A stretch of 64,000 bases of DNA from Streptomyces lydicus. GTDB taxonomy: Bacteria > Actinomycetota > Actinomycetes > Streptomycetales > Streptomycetaceae. The notes below the pieces were generated by a model that was not told the origin of the DNA, made no database searches, and saw only the letters and a program-made list of their open reading frames with translations. Within the stretch, counting starts at the first letter, position 1. The number at the start of each line of letters is the position of its first letter. The translations under genes and the position numbers were made by a program. The stretch lies in NCBI RefSeq assembly GCF_000717345.1, contig NZ_JNZA01000004.1, positions 62,001 to 126,000 on the forward strand, in the 5' to 3' direction. Below are positions 33,979 through 42,846 of this stretch, one piece after another.

Positions 33979-35376
33979 TCAGGCCCCGCTCCCGGCCACC
34001 TCGCCGAGCGGGCCGTGCGCGGTTTCGTAGGCGTGGCCGGCGCGCAGCACGGTGGCTTCGGCGAGCGGCCGTCCGATCAGCTGCATGCCGATGGGCAGAC
34101 CGTCGTGGTCGCGGCCGACCGGCAGGCTCAGGGCCGGCAGGCCGGTGATGTTCGCGGGGGCGCAGAGCCGGACGTAGGCGTCGGCGACGCTCTCCGTGGT
34201 GCCGTCGGGCCAGCTGACGTTCTCCTGGCCGGAGGGGACAGCCGTCATCGGCACCGTGGGCGCGGCGAGCAGATCGACCCGGTCGAAGAGGTCCCGCCAC
34301 GCCCGGCGCATCAGGGTCCGGGCGCGCTGGGCGCGGAGGTAGTCGCCCGCCGAGACCAGTTCGCCGGCCTCCAGCAGGATCCGTACGTCGGGCGCGTACA
34401 GCTCGGGGACCGCGCGCAGGGTGCGCTCGTGGGCGGCGGTCGCCTCGGGGACCATCAGCCCCCACTGGGTGGCCTGAAGGTAGCGGGTCAACGGGATCTC
34501 GACGTCGACGAGTTCGGCCCCCATGGCGGACATCCGGGTGAGGGCGTCGCGCACCGCGGTCTCGACCTCGGGAGCGACCCGGTCGAAGTAGTAGTTGGCC
34601 GGTACGCCGATCCGCAGGCCCGTGAGGTCTCCGTCCGGGACGAGGGCGTCGGGGGCCGGTGCGTCGCGCAGGGTGGCCGGGTCGCGGGGGTCGTGGCCCG
34701 CCAGCGCGGACAGCACGAACGCCGCGTCCCGCACCGTGCGGGTGAGCGGCCCGACGTGGTCGAGGGACCAGGACAGCGGGGTCACGCCGTGCCGGGAGAC
34801 CAGGCCGTAGGTGGGCTTGAGGCCGACCACTCCGTTCAGTGCGGCGGGCACCCGGATCGAACCGCCGGTGTCCGTCCCCAGGGCGAAGGTGGCCGCTCCG
34901 GCGGCCACGGCGACCGCCGACCCGCCGCTCGATCCGCCCGCGACCCGGCTCCGGTCCCGGGCGTTGCGGGTCTGCGGCGTGGTCAGTCCGTAGGCGAACT
35001 CGTGGGTGTGGGTCTTGCCGACCAGGACCGCGCCGGCCTCGGCCAGGCGGCCGGCCACCGCACTGTCCGTCTGCGCGACGTGGCCGGATCTGACCCGGGA
35101 GCTGGCGGTGGTCGGCAGTCCGGCCGCGTCGATCACGTCCTTCAGCGCGAAGGGGATGCCGTGCAGGGGGCCGCGGTGCCGGCCGGCCGCACGCTCGCGT
35201 TCCGCTCGCGCGGCCGCGTGGCGTGCCGCTCCGGCCACCACGGTGACGTACGCGCCCAGCTGTTCGTCGACGGCGCCGATCCGTTCCAGTACGGACTCGG
35301 TCAGCTCCACCGGGGAGAGGCTGCCCCCGTCGAGGGCGGCGGCCGCCTCGGTCAGGGTCAGCTCAAAGGGACGCAT
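33979..35376 (-). CDS. amidase-signature hydrolase, AtzE-like
   Basis: A 465-residue amidase-signature enzyme. Ser-cisSer-Lys triad: Lys79 in GIPFALKDVID, Ser149 in AGGSSGGS and Ser173 in TDTGGSIRVPAAL, with the usual 24-residue gap between the serines. The upstream overlapping gene encodes a 69-residue AtzG-like (DUF4089) protein, so this probably belongs to the AtzE type, in which AtzG and AtzE form a GatCA-like complex acting on carboxybiuret or small amides. The substrate here is unknown. GGAGG lies 6 bases before the ATG at 35376. Confidence 0.9.
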   Translation of the reverse strand: MRPFELTLTEAAAALDGGSLSPVELTESVLERIGAVDEQLGAYVTVVAGAARHAAARAERERAAGRHRGPLHGIPFALKDVIDAAGLPTTASSRVRSGHVAQTDSAVAGRLAEAGAVLVGKTHTHEFAYGLTTPQTRNARDRSRVAGGSSGGSAVAVAAGAATFALGTDTGGSIRVPAALNGVVGLKPTYGLVSRHGVTPLSWSLDHVGPLTRTVRDAAFVLSALAGHDPRDPATLRDAPAPDALVPDGDLTGLRIGVPANYYFDRVAPEVETAVRDALTRMSAMGAELVDVEIPLTRYLQATQWGLMVPEATAAHERTLRAVPELYAPDVRILLEAGELVSAGDYLRAQRARTLMRRAWRDLFDRVDLLAAPTVPMTAVPSGQENVSWPDGTTESVADAYVRLCAPANITGLPALSLPVGRDHDGLPIGMQLIGRPLAEATVLRAGHAYETAHGPLGEVAGSGA

Positions 35377-35572
35377 GGTCGGCCTCCTGTCCGGCGGCGT
35401 AGACGGCGGCGGGCGGGGTGTCCCCGAAGTCCAGCTCGCGCAGGGTGCCGATGACGGTGCGGATGTGGTGCGCGGTGGCGGCCACGTCGGCGTGCCGGCC
35501 GGCCTCCAGCGGGAGACCCTCGCGGAGCGCCCACCGGGCGGCCTCCTGGGCGGTCAGTTCCTGTGGGTTCAT
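35363..35572 (-). CDS. AtzG-like (DUF4089) small subunit
   Basis: A 69-residue protein with the DUF4089 pattern: GLPLEAGRHADVAATAHHIRTVIGTLRELDFGDTPPAAVY. AtzG is a GatC-like small protein that binds and stabilises the AtzE amidase. The gene overlaps the amidase start by 14 bases, supporting obligate co-translation. AAGGA lies upstream of the ATG at 35572. It is too short to score well on its own; context carries the call. Confidence 0.78.
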   Translation of the reverse strand: MNPQELTAQEAARWALREGLPLEAGRHADVAATAHHIRTVIGTLRELDFGDTPPAAVYAAGQEADHASL

Positions 35573-35667
35573 GGCATGTCCTTGCTGTGCGGAGGGCGGA
35601 TGGTGGACGGCAGGGTGGCCGGCCCGTCGTTCGGGGCCGGGACAGCGCTCACCGTAAAAGCGAAGTG

Positions 35668-35711
35668 TTTGCGTTAGGGGAGCTTAGGGGCTACTCTCCA
35701 GCTAACGCAAA
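35668..35711. promoter_or_regulatory. 10-bp inverted repeat in the atzG-like / MBL-fold divergent promoter
   Basis: TTTGCGTTAG at 35668-35677 and its exact complement CTAACGCAAA at 35702-35711, 24 bases apart, in the 168-base region between the AtzG-like gene and the divergent metallo-hydrolase. The two half-sites could overlap the promoters of the two genes. The nearby TetR gene has a similar TTTTGCGT in its leader, so it is the first candidate to bind here. Confidence 0.6.
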
Positions 35712-35740
35712 TAAATAGCTTTACGAGAACGGAGAGCCGG

Positions 35741-36664
35741 ATGCACACCCCCACGGACCCCTCGGCGTCCTCGCCTGACGCCCCGTCACCCACCTGGACG
35801 GTCGGGGACCTTACCGTCCATCGCATCGACGAGGTGCCGCTGCCCGCGGAGACCGGCCACTGGCTGCTGCCGGACGCGACCCCGGAGCTGGTGTCCGACG
35901 TGCCCTGGCTGCGGCCCGGCTTCGCCGACGAGGCCGGGGCCCTGCGCCTGGTCAGCCAGAGCTTCGCGTTCGAGGTGGACGGCATGCGGGTGCTGGTCGA
36001 CACCGGCATCGGCAACGGCAAACCGCGCGCCAATCCGGCGTGGCACAACCTCGACAGCGACTATCCCGCCCGGCTGAGCGCGGCGGGCTTCGACCCCGAG
36101 ACCGTCGATCTGGTCATCCTCACCCACCTGCACACCGATCACGTCGGATGGAACACCCGCGCCGACGGCGCGGCCTGGCGCCCCACCTTCCCGCGCGCCC
36201 GCTATGTCACCAGCCGCGCGGAGTGGGACCACTGGGCGGCGACGGAGATGGACGCCGCCCGGCAGCAGATGTTCCGGGACTCCGTGCACCCCGTCAGGGA
36301 GGCCGGGCAGCTCGACCTCGTCGATCTGCCCGAGGAGGGGGCCGAGGTCGCACCCGGCCTACGTCTGGTCCCCACGCCGGGGCACACCCCCGGCCACGTC
36401 GCCGTGGAGCTGCACGGCGGCACCGCCACCGCCCTGATCACCGGCGACGCCCTCCACCACCCCGTGCAGATGGCGCATCCCGGCATCACGTCCTGTGTGG
36501 ACATCGACCCCCGCCAGGCGGCCGCCACCCGCCGCCGGCTGCTGGCCTCCCTCGCCGACAGCGGCACGCTGGTCCTCGGCACCCACTTCCCCGCCCCGAC
36601 CGCCGGGCTGGTGACCGCGCACGGCGACGCGTACGGGTTCACGCCCGTCCCTCCGAGCGCCTGA
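35741..36664 (+). CDS. metallo-beta-lactamase-fold hydrolase
   Basis: A 307-residue MBL-fold enzyme: LVILTHLHTDHVGWN (HxHxDH zinc motif) near residue 127-138, the third-His region TPGHTPGHVAVEL, bridging Asp in LITGDALHHPVQ, and a C-terminal GTHFPAPTAG. It resembles the lactonase / methyl-parathion-hydrolase-like group; the substrate is not predictable. GGAG lies upstream of the ATG. Divergent from the amidase operon across a region with a perfect inverted repeat, so both may be in one pathway for degrading an amide/lactone-type compound (inference). Confidence 0.9.
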   Translation: MHTPTDPSASSPDAPSPTWTVGDLTVHRIDEVPLPAETGHWLLPDATPELVSDVPWLRPGFADEAGALRLVSQSFAFEVDGMRVLVDTGIGNGKPRANPAWHNLDSDYPARLSAAGFDPETVDLVILTHLHTDHVGWNTRADGAAWRPTFPRARYVTSRAEWDHWAATEMDAARQQMFRDSVHPVREAGQLDLVDLPEEGAEVAPGLRLVPTPGHTPGHVAVELHGGTATALITGDALHHPVQMAHPGITSCVDIDPRQAAATRRRLLASLADSGTLVLGTHFPAPTAGLVTAHGDAYGFTPVPPSA

Positions 36665-36674
36665 GAACGGGTGT

Positions 36675-38429
36675 CTAGGACCGGGCTCCGTACGCGGTCA
36701 GGAAGCGGTCGCGGAAGGTGTCCATCCGCCATACCGGGGCCTTCGGGCCGGGGTTGAGGCCCTCCTTCCAGCCCCAGCGGTGGATCCGGTCCAGCACCGC
36801 CCGGTCATGGGCGACGATCGCGACCGGCACGTCATGGCCGGCGTTCTCGCCGGTGACGGCCTTGACAGGCTGGTGGTCGCCGAGGAAGACCAGGACGGTG
36901 TTCTTCTTCCCGTACTTCGTGACGTAGGAGACCAGGCTGTCCAGCGAGTACCGGATGGACCGCGCGTACTCGGTGCGCACCTGATCGGGGTCCTGCCAGA
37001 CCTCCTTGGGGTCCTTGCCCGCCCGGTGGATGGCGTTGTAGACCGAGCCGTCACCGACCTTGTTCCAGCCGATCATCCTGGGGAGCGGCGCCCAGGGGTT
37101 GTGACTGGACGTCAGGATGATCTCCGACATCAGCGGTTTGCCGCCCGGCTTGCCGTGCCGCAGCCGCTCGAACGACGCCAGACTGTACTGGTCGGGCATG
37201 CTCGACCAGCTGAACTTCGGGCCCCGGTAGCCGAGGTTGCGGGAGTCGTAGACGCTGTCGAGGCCGTAGAACTTCCCCTCGGGCCAGGACCGGTTGACGC
37301 CGGGCATGATGCCGACCGTCTGCCAGGCACCGGTCCGCCGGAAGGCACCGGTCAGGCTCATGCGGTCGCTGGAGGTGACGGTGTGGTAGCGCTGCTGGTT
37401 GGTGATCCACAGGCCCGACATGAAGGTGGAGTGCGCCAGCCAGCTGCCGCCGCCCGACGTCGGGGAGGTGAGGAAAGCGCTCTGCGAGTGGAACCCGGCC
37501 CGGTCCAGCCGGCGGGTGTTGTCGGCGAGCGCCGCGTCGACCTGTGCGTCCATCCGCGGGTCCTGGACGGCGCTGCGCCCGTAGCTCTCGATGAAGGTGA
37601 AGATGACGTCCTTGCCGCGCAGTCCGGTCAGCAGCCGGCGGGCGGGCACGTCGCGGAAGGTGTCGGTGGCCGCTTCCTTGGCGAACACCCGCTCGTCCTC
37701 GACGCTCACCCGCACCCGGTCGGCCCGGTCCTGGACGAGTGCGGCCGCGCGGCCGGCGGCGACCGGCGCACCGGCGAGCTGGGTGCCGAGCGCGGCGCAG
37801 GTGACCCACACGGTGCCGAGGACGAAGGTGGTACGGGTCGCCAGCGCACTGTGCCGGGATATCAGGCGGCTCAGCCGGCCGACCGCCAGCGTCATCGAGA
37901 CCAGCAGCGCGAGGACGAGGACCACGATCCCGAGCACCGCGCCCACGGCGCCCGTCGGGCCGGCCGCGTCCTCCAGGAACGACTCGGCGTCGCCGAACAG
38001 GCCCCAGTCGAGCACCGGGTCGAAGGGCCGGTCGAGCACCGCGAAGAAGCCCATGTCCAGGCAGTTCAGCACGGTCAGCAGGCCCAGGCCGGCGCCGGCC
38101 AGCAGCGCCGCCACCCGCCTCGGCCGCGGCGGCAGGACGAGCAGGACGGCCGCGCCGACGATCCCCTCCACCGGGAGGCACAGGAAGGCGCCGGGCGTCA
38201 GAGCGGTGAGCTGATTGGGCAGCAGGAGCGCGCCCAGCACGAGCAGCGCGGCCAGGACGGTGGTCACCCGGGCCGCGGCGCGCGCCGCTGCCGGGTACCG
38301 GCCGCGCAGGCCGCGACCGGGCGCGGCCTCGTCCGGTGCGGGCTGCCCGGCGCCCTCCGGCACCGGGTCCTCCTCCACGGTGGCCCGGTCCGTGTCCGGC
38401 AGCTTGTGAGAGCGCGTGAAGAGCAGCAC
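36675..38429 (-). CDS. LTA-synthase-like membrane sulfatase
   Basis: A 584-residue protein with about five N-terminal membrane helices (AARVTTVLAALLVLGALLLP to VTCAALGTQLAG) and an extracytoplasmic sulfatase/alkaline-phosphatase-fold domain from about residue 270: VIFTFIESYGRSAVQDPRM, GGGSWLAHSTFMSGLWI, VGIMPGVNRSWPEG, and VLVFLGDHQPVKAV with the metal-binding DH pair. Such proteins transfer glycerol-phosphate or phosphoethanolamine, or hydrolyse envelope phosphodiesters; in Streptomyces they are envelope enzymes of unclear product. The GTG at 38429 has GGAAGGA upstream. Convergent with the MBL-fold gene, only 10 bases apart. Confidence 0.87.
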   Translation of the reverse strand: MLLFTRSHKLPDTDRATVEEDPVPEGAGQPAPDEAAPGRGLRGRYPAAARAAARVTTVLAALLVLGALLLPNQLTALTPGAFLCLPVEGIVGAAVLLVLPPRPRRVAALLAGAGLGLLTVLNCLDMGFFAVLDRPFDPVLDWGLFGDAESFLEDAAGPTGAVGAVLGIVVLVLALLVSMTLAVGRLSRLISRHSALATRTTFVLGTVWVTCAALGTQLAGAPVAAGRAAALVQDRADRVRVSVEDERVFAKEAATDTFRDVPARRLLTGLRGKDVIFTFIESYGRSAVQDPRMDAQVDAALADNTRRLDRAGFHSQSAFLTSPTSGGGSWLAHSTFMSGLWITNQQRYHTVTSSDRMSLTGAFRRTGAWQTVGIMPGVNRSWPEGKFYGLDSVYDSRNLGYRGPKFSWSSMPDQYSLASFERLRHGKPGGKPLMSEIILTSSHNPWAPLPRMIGWNKVGDGSVYNAIHRAGKDPKEVWQDPDQVRTEYARSIRYSLDSLVSYVTKYGKKNTVLVFLGDHQPVKAVTGENAGHDVPVAIVAHDRAVLDRIHRWGWKEGLNPGPKAPVWRMDTFRDRFLTAYGARS

Positions 38430-38839
38430 CCGAAGGTCCTTCCGTGCGAAGCCCGGTGATGAAGTGGCGGACGAGGCCGATGGGGCCGGGGCCGTCGTTA
38501 GCGGTACGTCCCGCGGGCGCACCGCGTTCAACAGCAAGGGGCCGTTTCCCGGCACCCGGCATTCTCCCCCCATCGGCCGCGGGCCCCGGCGACCGCTGCC
38601 GCCTCCCCGAGCTCTCGGCCGCCCGCGTGGTCCGGCCACCGCCGTCCAGGTGATTCCTGCGGAGCCGCGGCCGGGCGGGTGTGGGGCGCGCGGGGAGCAG
38701 GAAAGGAATAGGGCACCCCGACAGGCGTCCCTGAGCAGAGGCCGTGGCGCTGACGCGACCTCGATGGCAAGGGGAACGCCCCCGCCTCCGACGGTGCCGG
38801 AGCAGCCCGGCCGGCCCCACCCCCACCAGAGGTTTCGAG
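38430..38839. other. 410-base divergent intergenic region
   Basis: Lies between the LTA-synthase-like gene and the streptogrisin. All frames are open because of high GC, but none has a ribosome site with protein-like sequence of any family I know. No strong palindrome was noticed. It presumably holds two promoters. Confidence 0.5.
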
Positions 38840-39916
38840 TTGACGCACATGAGCCCGTCCACGCCGCGTACCGTCCTCGCCGGCGCCGGCGCGGTGGTGC
38901 TGATCACCACCGCTCTCGCCCTGCCGCACGCCACCGCCGCGCCCCGCCCGGTACCCGACCCTCCGACGGCCGCCACCGCCGCCCAGCGCGCCAAGCAGAT
39001 CGGTTCGACCCTCGGCAACGAGGGGGCGGGCTCCTACTACGACGCCGAGAACCACAAGCTCATCGTGAACGTGACCAGCGAGAGCGCCGCCGCCAAGGCC
39101 CGTGGGGCCGGCGCCGACGTCAAGATCGTCAAGCATTCGCTGGCCTCGCTGGACGCCGCCCGCGCCACCCTCGAACAGCACGCCTCGATCCCGGGCACGT
39201 CCTGGGCGATGGATCCGCGCAGCAACAAGGTGATCGTCACCGCCGACCGCACGGTCCGCGGAGACCGCCTGGAGCGGCTGCGGGAGGTCACCTCCTCCCT
39301 CGGTGACCGCGCCGCCCTGCGCCTGTCCTCGGGCACGCTGCGTCCGCTGCTCGCCGGCGGCGACGCCATCTGGGGCGCCACCGCACGCTGCTCGCTCGGC
39401 TTCAACGTCACCAAGGCCGGCCAGCCGTACTTCCTGACGGCCGGTCACTGCACGCATGCGGTACGGAGCTGGTCGGCCACGCAAGGGGGCCCCGAGACCG
39501 CCGTGTCGGAGGGCGGCAGCTTCCCCGGCGACGACTTCGGGATCGTCAAGTACACGGCGGCGGACATGGTGCACCCCGGTGAGGTGAACCTCTACAACGG
39601 CAGCATGCAGCGCATCACCGGCGTGGGTGAGGCGATCGTCGGACAGCGGGTGCGGCGCAGCGGCAGCACCTCGCACGTCCACGACGGTGAGGTGCTCGCG
39701 GTCGACGTGACGGCCAACTACCAGCAGGGGCCGGTCGAGGGCCTGATCCAGACCAGCGTCTGCGCGGAGGCCGGGGACAGCGGCGGCCCGCTCTTCGAGG
39801 ACGCCGCCGCGCTCGGCCTGACGTCCGGCGGCCGCGGTGACTGCACGTCAGGCGGTGAGAGCTTCTACCAGCCGGTGGGCGAGGCCCTGGCGCGTACCGG
39901 GACGCAACTCGGCTGA
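38840..39916 (+). CDS. streptogrisin-type secreted serine protease (S1E)
   Basis: A 358-residue pre-pro-protease. The signal peptide covers about the first 35 residues (AGAGAVVLITTALALPHATAA), a propeptide (AAQRAKQIGSTLGNEGAGSYYD, VKHSLASLDAARATLEQ) serves as foldase, and the mature chymotrypsin-like enzyme begins near LAGGDAIWGATARCSLGF. Catalytic triad: His in FLTAGHCTH, Asp in GDDFGIVKY, Ser in AEAGDSGGPLF; cysteines pair as in S. griseus proteases. No chitin-binding tail. AGAGG lies 7 bases before the TTG at 38840; the ATG at 38849 is the other possible start. Confidence 0.93.
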   Translation: MTHMSPSTPRTVLAGAGAVVLITTALALPHATAAPRPVPDPPTAATAAQRAKQIGSTLGNEGAGSYYDAENHKLIVNVTSESAAAKARGAGADVKIVKHSLASLDAARATLEQHASIPGTSWAMDPRSNKVIVTADRTVRGDRLERLREVTSSLGDRAALRLSSGTLRPLLAGGDAIWGATARCSLGFNVTKAGQPYFLTAGHCTHAVRSWSATQGGPETAVSEGGSFPGDDFGIVKYTAADMVHPGEVNLYNGSMQRITGVGEAIVGQRVRRSGSTSHVHDGEVLAVDVTANYQQGPVEGLIQTSVCAEAGDSGGPLFEDAAALGLTSGGRGDCTSGGESFYQPVGEALARTGTQLG

Positions 39917-40219
39917 CCCCGCGCCGCCGGCGGGCCCCCCTCCCGGGCGGGCCCGTACGGCCGGCCGTGGCCCCAAGTCCACCACAGCGCAGGCCAGTTA
40001 CCGGTCGTCGGAAAAAGCCGGCCCGGCGGGGCCGGGAACGGCCCCGTAACGGGCCCTCCCGGGGCTCCGACGGCGCCCGGACCCTTGCCGTGAGGGACGG
40101 CCCCACACCGCCTCCCCCAGGGCGCTCACACGGCCGGTCATGACCTCCGGCCACCCGCTCCGAGCTGGGCTTTCCCCGCGGTCGACCCTACGATCGACGG
40201 ATCGGGAAGGGGGATCCGG
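39917..40219. other. 303-base intergenic region
   Basis: Between the streptogrisin and the methyltransferase, same strand. No gene is supported. It contains GC-rich potential hairpins, including a GGCCC / GGGCC pair around CGTAACG at 40041-40057, which could end the protease transcript. The promoter for the methyltransferase should lie near 40150-40205. Confidence 0.45.
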
Positions 40220-41011
40220 ATGGACCGGAGCATCCGCACCGTCGACGACGTCCTCAGGCTGCTGGACGGCCTGTTCGCGCCGGAGGCGGACCGCTGGACG
40301 GCCGACGGGGCCGCGTGGTGGGACGACTTCTACGCCGACCGCTCCAAGGCGGTGCCGTTCTTCGTGGCGAAGCCCGACGAGAACCTGGTCGAGTACCTCG
40401 ACCGCGGCCTGCTCGGCCCGGGGCGCGCGCTCGACCTGGGCTGCGGCCCGGGGCGCAACGCCCTGGAGCTCGCCTCGCGGGGCTTCGAGGTCGACGCGGT
40501 GGACCTCTCCCCCGCGGCCCTCGCCTGGGCCGAGGAGCGGGCCCGCACGGCGGGGGCCGGGGTGCGGTTCCTGCCCGGCGACGCGTTCGCGCTCGCGGAC
40601 GGCGGCGCGCTCCGCGGCCCGTACGACCTGATCTACGACTCCGGCTGCTTCCACCATCTGCCGCCGCACCGCCGGATCAGCTACCTGGCGCTCCTCGACC
40701 GGTCGCTCGCCCCCGGCGGGCACTTCGCCCTCACCTGTTTCGCGTCCGGTGCGATGGGCTCGGAGCTCGACGACACCGACTTCTACCGCCGGTCCGGCCT
40801 GCACGGTGGCCTCGCCTACACCCCCGAGTCGCTGCGCCGGATCTTCGGTGACCTGACGGAAGTCGCACTGCGCCGGATGCACGACGAGTCGCCGGAGTCG
40901 GCGTGCTTCGGCGAGCCGTTCCTCTGGACGGCGCTCTTCCGCCGCGACGCCCGGCCGTGGCCGCCGGCCGCACTCAGTGGTCCGGACCGCGCGGCACGGC
41001 CAGATCGGTGA
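40220..41011 (+). CDS. class I SAM-dependent methyltransferase
   Basis: A 263-residue Rossmann methyltransferase: motif I GRALDLGCGPGRNALELASRGFEVDAVDLSPAALAWAEER, motif II VRFLPGDAFAL, motif IV/post LIYDSGCFHHLPPHRRISYLALLDRSLAPGGHFALTCF. The N-terminal segment AAWWDDFYADRSKAVPFFVAKPDENL resembles thiopurine S-methyltransferase-like/TehB-like proteins. Substrate unknown. GGAAGGGGG precedes the ATG. Its 3' end overlaps the convergent SixA-like gene by 38 bases. Confidence 0.88.
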   Translation: MDRSIRTVDDVLRLLDGLFAPEADRWTADGAAWWDDFYADRSKAVPFFVAKPDENLVEYLDRGLLGPGRALDLGCGPGRNALELASRGFEVDAVDLSPAALAWAEERARTAGAGVRFLPGDAFALADGGALRGPYDLIYDSGCFHHLPPHRRISYLALLDRSLAPGGHFALTCFASGAMGSELDDTDFYRRSGLHGGLAYTPESLRRIFGDLTEVALRRMHDESPESACFGEPFLWTALFRRDARPWPPAALSGPDRAARPDR

Positions 41012-41495
41012 GCAGGGCAGTGCGCGGGGTGGCCCGCGGCCAGGGGTCGTGCTGGGCGAGAACGGCGATCGCGCTGGTGGGGAGCTTCTCGCGGACGCGT
41101 TCCAGGGCGTCGCTGAGGGCCTCCGCGGCGAGCAGCAGAACGAGGTCCTGCACCGCGGGATTGTGCCCCACCAGCAGCAACGTGCCCACGATGTCCGGGG
41201 TTTCGTGGACGACGGCGAGCAGGTCGGCGGCGTCCGCGCCGTAGAGCCGGCCGTCGTGACGGACCGGGGGCGGCGCCGGCAACTGGGCGGCGGCGAGCTC
41301 CCAGGTCTCCCGCGCCCGGGCCGCGGTGGAACAGATCACCAGGTCCGGGAGGCAGTCGGCGTCCCGCAGCCAGCGGCCCGCGGCCACCGCGTCGCGCCGC
41401 CCGCGCCCGGCGAGCGGCCGGGCGTGGTCGTCCACGCCCGGTGGCCGGGCGGACTTGGCATGCCTCAGGACGACGAGCCGGCGCACTCCGGTCAC
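40974..41495 (-). CDS. SixA-like histidine phosphatase
   Basis: A 173-residue branch-2-type histidine phosphatase of the SixA group: RRLVVLRHAKSARP (RHG variant, catalytic His) at the N-terminus, LVICSTAARARETWE, and LLLVGHNPAVQDLVLLL holding the second His. SixA dephosphorylates His-phosphotransfer proteins or PTS components in E. coli; the target in actinomycetes is not established. The GTG at 41495 has GGGGAGG upstream. Overlaps the end of the convergent methyltransferase gene by 38 bases. Confidence 0.9.
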   Translation of the reverse strand: MTGVRRLVVLRHAKSARPPGVDDHARPLAGRGRRDAVAAGRWLRDADCLPDLVICSTAARARETWELAAAQLPAPPPVRHDGRLYGADAADLLAVVHETPDIVGTLLLVGHNPAVQDLVLLLAAEALSDALERVREKLPTSAIAVLAQHDPWPRATPRTALLTDLAVPRGPDH

Positions 41496-41618
41496 GGGGC
41501 CTCCCCATGGGGTCGACGGTGAAAGTCTGTTGTCCGACCGCCAGCTTCACACCCCGGCGCGGTCCGCGAAAGCGCGTGCGGCGGTCACCTCCGATGGTTG
41601 TGCCCCGGTGGGCTCGGT

Positions 41619-42608
41619 TCACGGCGTGATGGTCAGCACCTCGTCCACCGGGCGGCGCGGGGTGCGGGGGCCCGCCGGGCCGTAGCCCAGCCGCAGGATC
41701 ATCTGGACGTGGCCGGTCCCGGAGACCGGGTCCCGCAGGATCCAGCGGAGTTCGGGCCATTCGAGAGCCTGCGCGGCGAGGGAGCCGGCCAGCCCCTCCT
41801 GGGTGGCGAGCAGCAGAACGCGTTCCAGGGCCTGGCCGGCGCGCAGCCAGTCGGCCGGTCCGTCACCGCTGGTGCTGAGCGACGCCATCTGGGGATGCGC
41901 CTCGAAGTCGGCGCGGGCCCGGCCGGGCACCGTGCCCCGCCCGGCGAAGTCGCGGGCGGGGGCCGCGCCGCCTCGCTTCCGGGGCCCGAAGGCGTAGTCG
42001 GGGACCCCGTCGTCGGACGTGCCCGCGGCACTGTCGCGGGTCCAGTGCCGCTGCTCGGCGTCCCGGGCGTCGTCCATGCGGTTGTAGCCCTCGGCGTGCT
42101 CGATCAGGTCCAGAACGTTCGCGCGGTGGACCGCGGTCAGGAAGGCCAGTTCCGCGCCTTCCCGGGCGGCGGCCTCGACGAGGGCGGCGCGGGTGCTCTC
42201 CGGAATCGGTCGTTCCGAGAGCGGGTACCGGCTGCTGTGGCGGGCGCGGATCGCCGGATGGAGCGCGGGGAGGGACTCGTCCGCGGGCTCGTGCGGCGCG
42301 TCCAGCCGCACGGTCGCCAGGAGCTCGGGGCGCCGGGGGTCGGGCAGCAGGGTCGTCGAGGTGCGGTGACCGACGTGCGCCGCGGCCACCCGCAGGTTGA
42401 GCAGCGCCGCTCCACAGCCCAGGTGCAGGGCGCGGGTGGCGGGGTCGGCCTGCGGCATCGTGCGCTCCAGGTCGGCGGAGAGCGTGAAGGTCCGGCTGTG
42501 GCGGGCGTAGCCGAAGCGCCACGGCTGGGCGTTGTGCATGGACGGCGCGCTGACGGCTTCGGACACGAGTGCCCGGACCAGCGTGTCGTCGAGGAACTGG
42601 GTGAACAC
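41619..42608 (-). CDS. Acg-family FMN-binding nitroreductase-like protein
   Basis: A 329-residue protein of the Acg/Rv3131 nitroreductase-like group: ALVSEAVSAPSMHNAQPWRFG at the N-terminus, LHLGCGAALLNLRVAAAHVGH, RHSSRYPLSERPIP, and C-terminal LRAGQALERVLLLATQEGLAGSLAAQALEWPELRW and MILRLGYGP. In M. tuberculosis several of these (Rv2032, Rv3127, Rv3131) belong to the DosR dormancy regulon and may sequester flavin. It begins the dormancy-type gene block here. The GTG at 42608 has GGGAGG 6 bases upstream. A DosR-like box lies at 42743-42758. Confidence 0.88.
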   Translation of the reverse strand: MFTQFLDDTLVRALVSEAVSAPSMHNAQPWRFGYARHSRTFTLSADLERTMPQADPATRALHLGCGAALLNLRVAAAHVGHRTSTTLLPDPRRPELLATVRLDAPHEPADESLPALHPAIRARHSSRYPLSERPIPESTRAALVEAAAREGAELAFLTAVHRANVLDLIEHAEGYNRMDDARDAEQRHWTRDSAAGTSDDGVPDYAFGPRKRGGAAPARDFAGRGTVPGRARADFEAHPQMASLSTSGDGPADWLRAGQALERVLLLATQEGLAGSLAAQALEWPELRWILRDPVSGTGHVQMILRLGYGPAGPRTPRRPVDEVLTITP

Positions 42609-42742
42609 CGGGAGCCTCCCGGGAAATCGGACGGCGGGCCTGTCGCTCTCCTCAGCGTGCGACGGCCGCACCGGCCGGCGCCAGAGGCCGTAGGTCCCTG
42701 CCGCCGGGCCACCCGGGCCCGAGGGTCGGCCGGACCCCCGCG

Positions 42743-42758
42743 GGGGCCGACCGGCTCA
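42743..42758. promoter_or_regulatory. candidate DosR/OsdR-type box 1
   Basis: GGGGCCGACCGGCTCA, one mismatch (T for C near the right end) from the form shared by the other four copies. It sits in the divergent region between the Acg-type gene (135 bp from its GTG) and the short CBS gene (89 bp from its ATG). A weaker look-alike with one base less spacing, AGAGGCCGTAGGTCCC, is nearby at 42682-42697. Confidence 0.5.
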
Positions 42759-42846
42759 TGCCGGGGCCGGGGGCGCGGTGCACACCCTGGAAGTGGCGGG
42801 CGGCCCCGCGTGCACCGGCCGGCCGCCGCGGCGGAAGGAGCCGGAG

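Noticed and set aside
42725..42739. GGGTC-N5-GACCC inverted repeat as a DosR box
   Set aside because: The spacer is 5 bases, not 4, and it does not match the shared motif; the adjacent site at 42743-42758 does.
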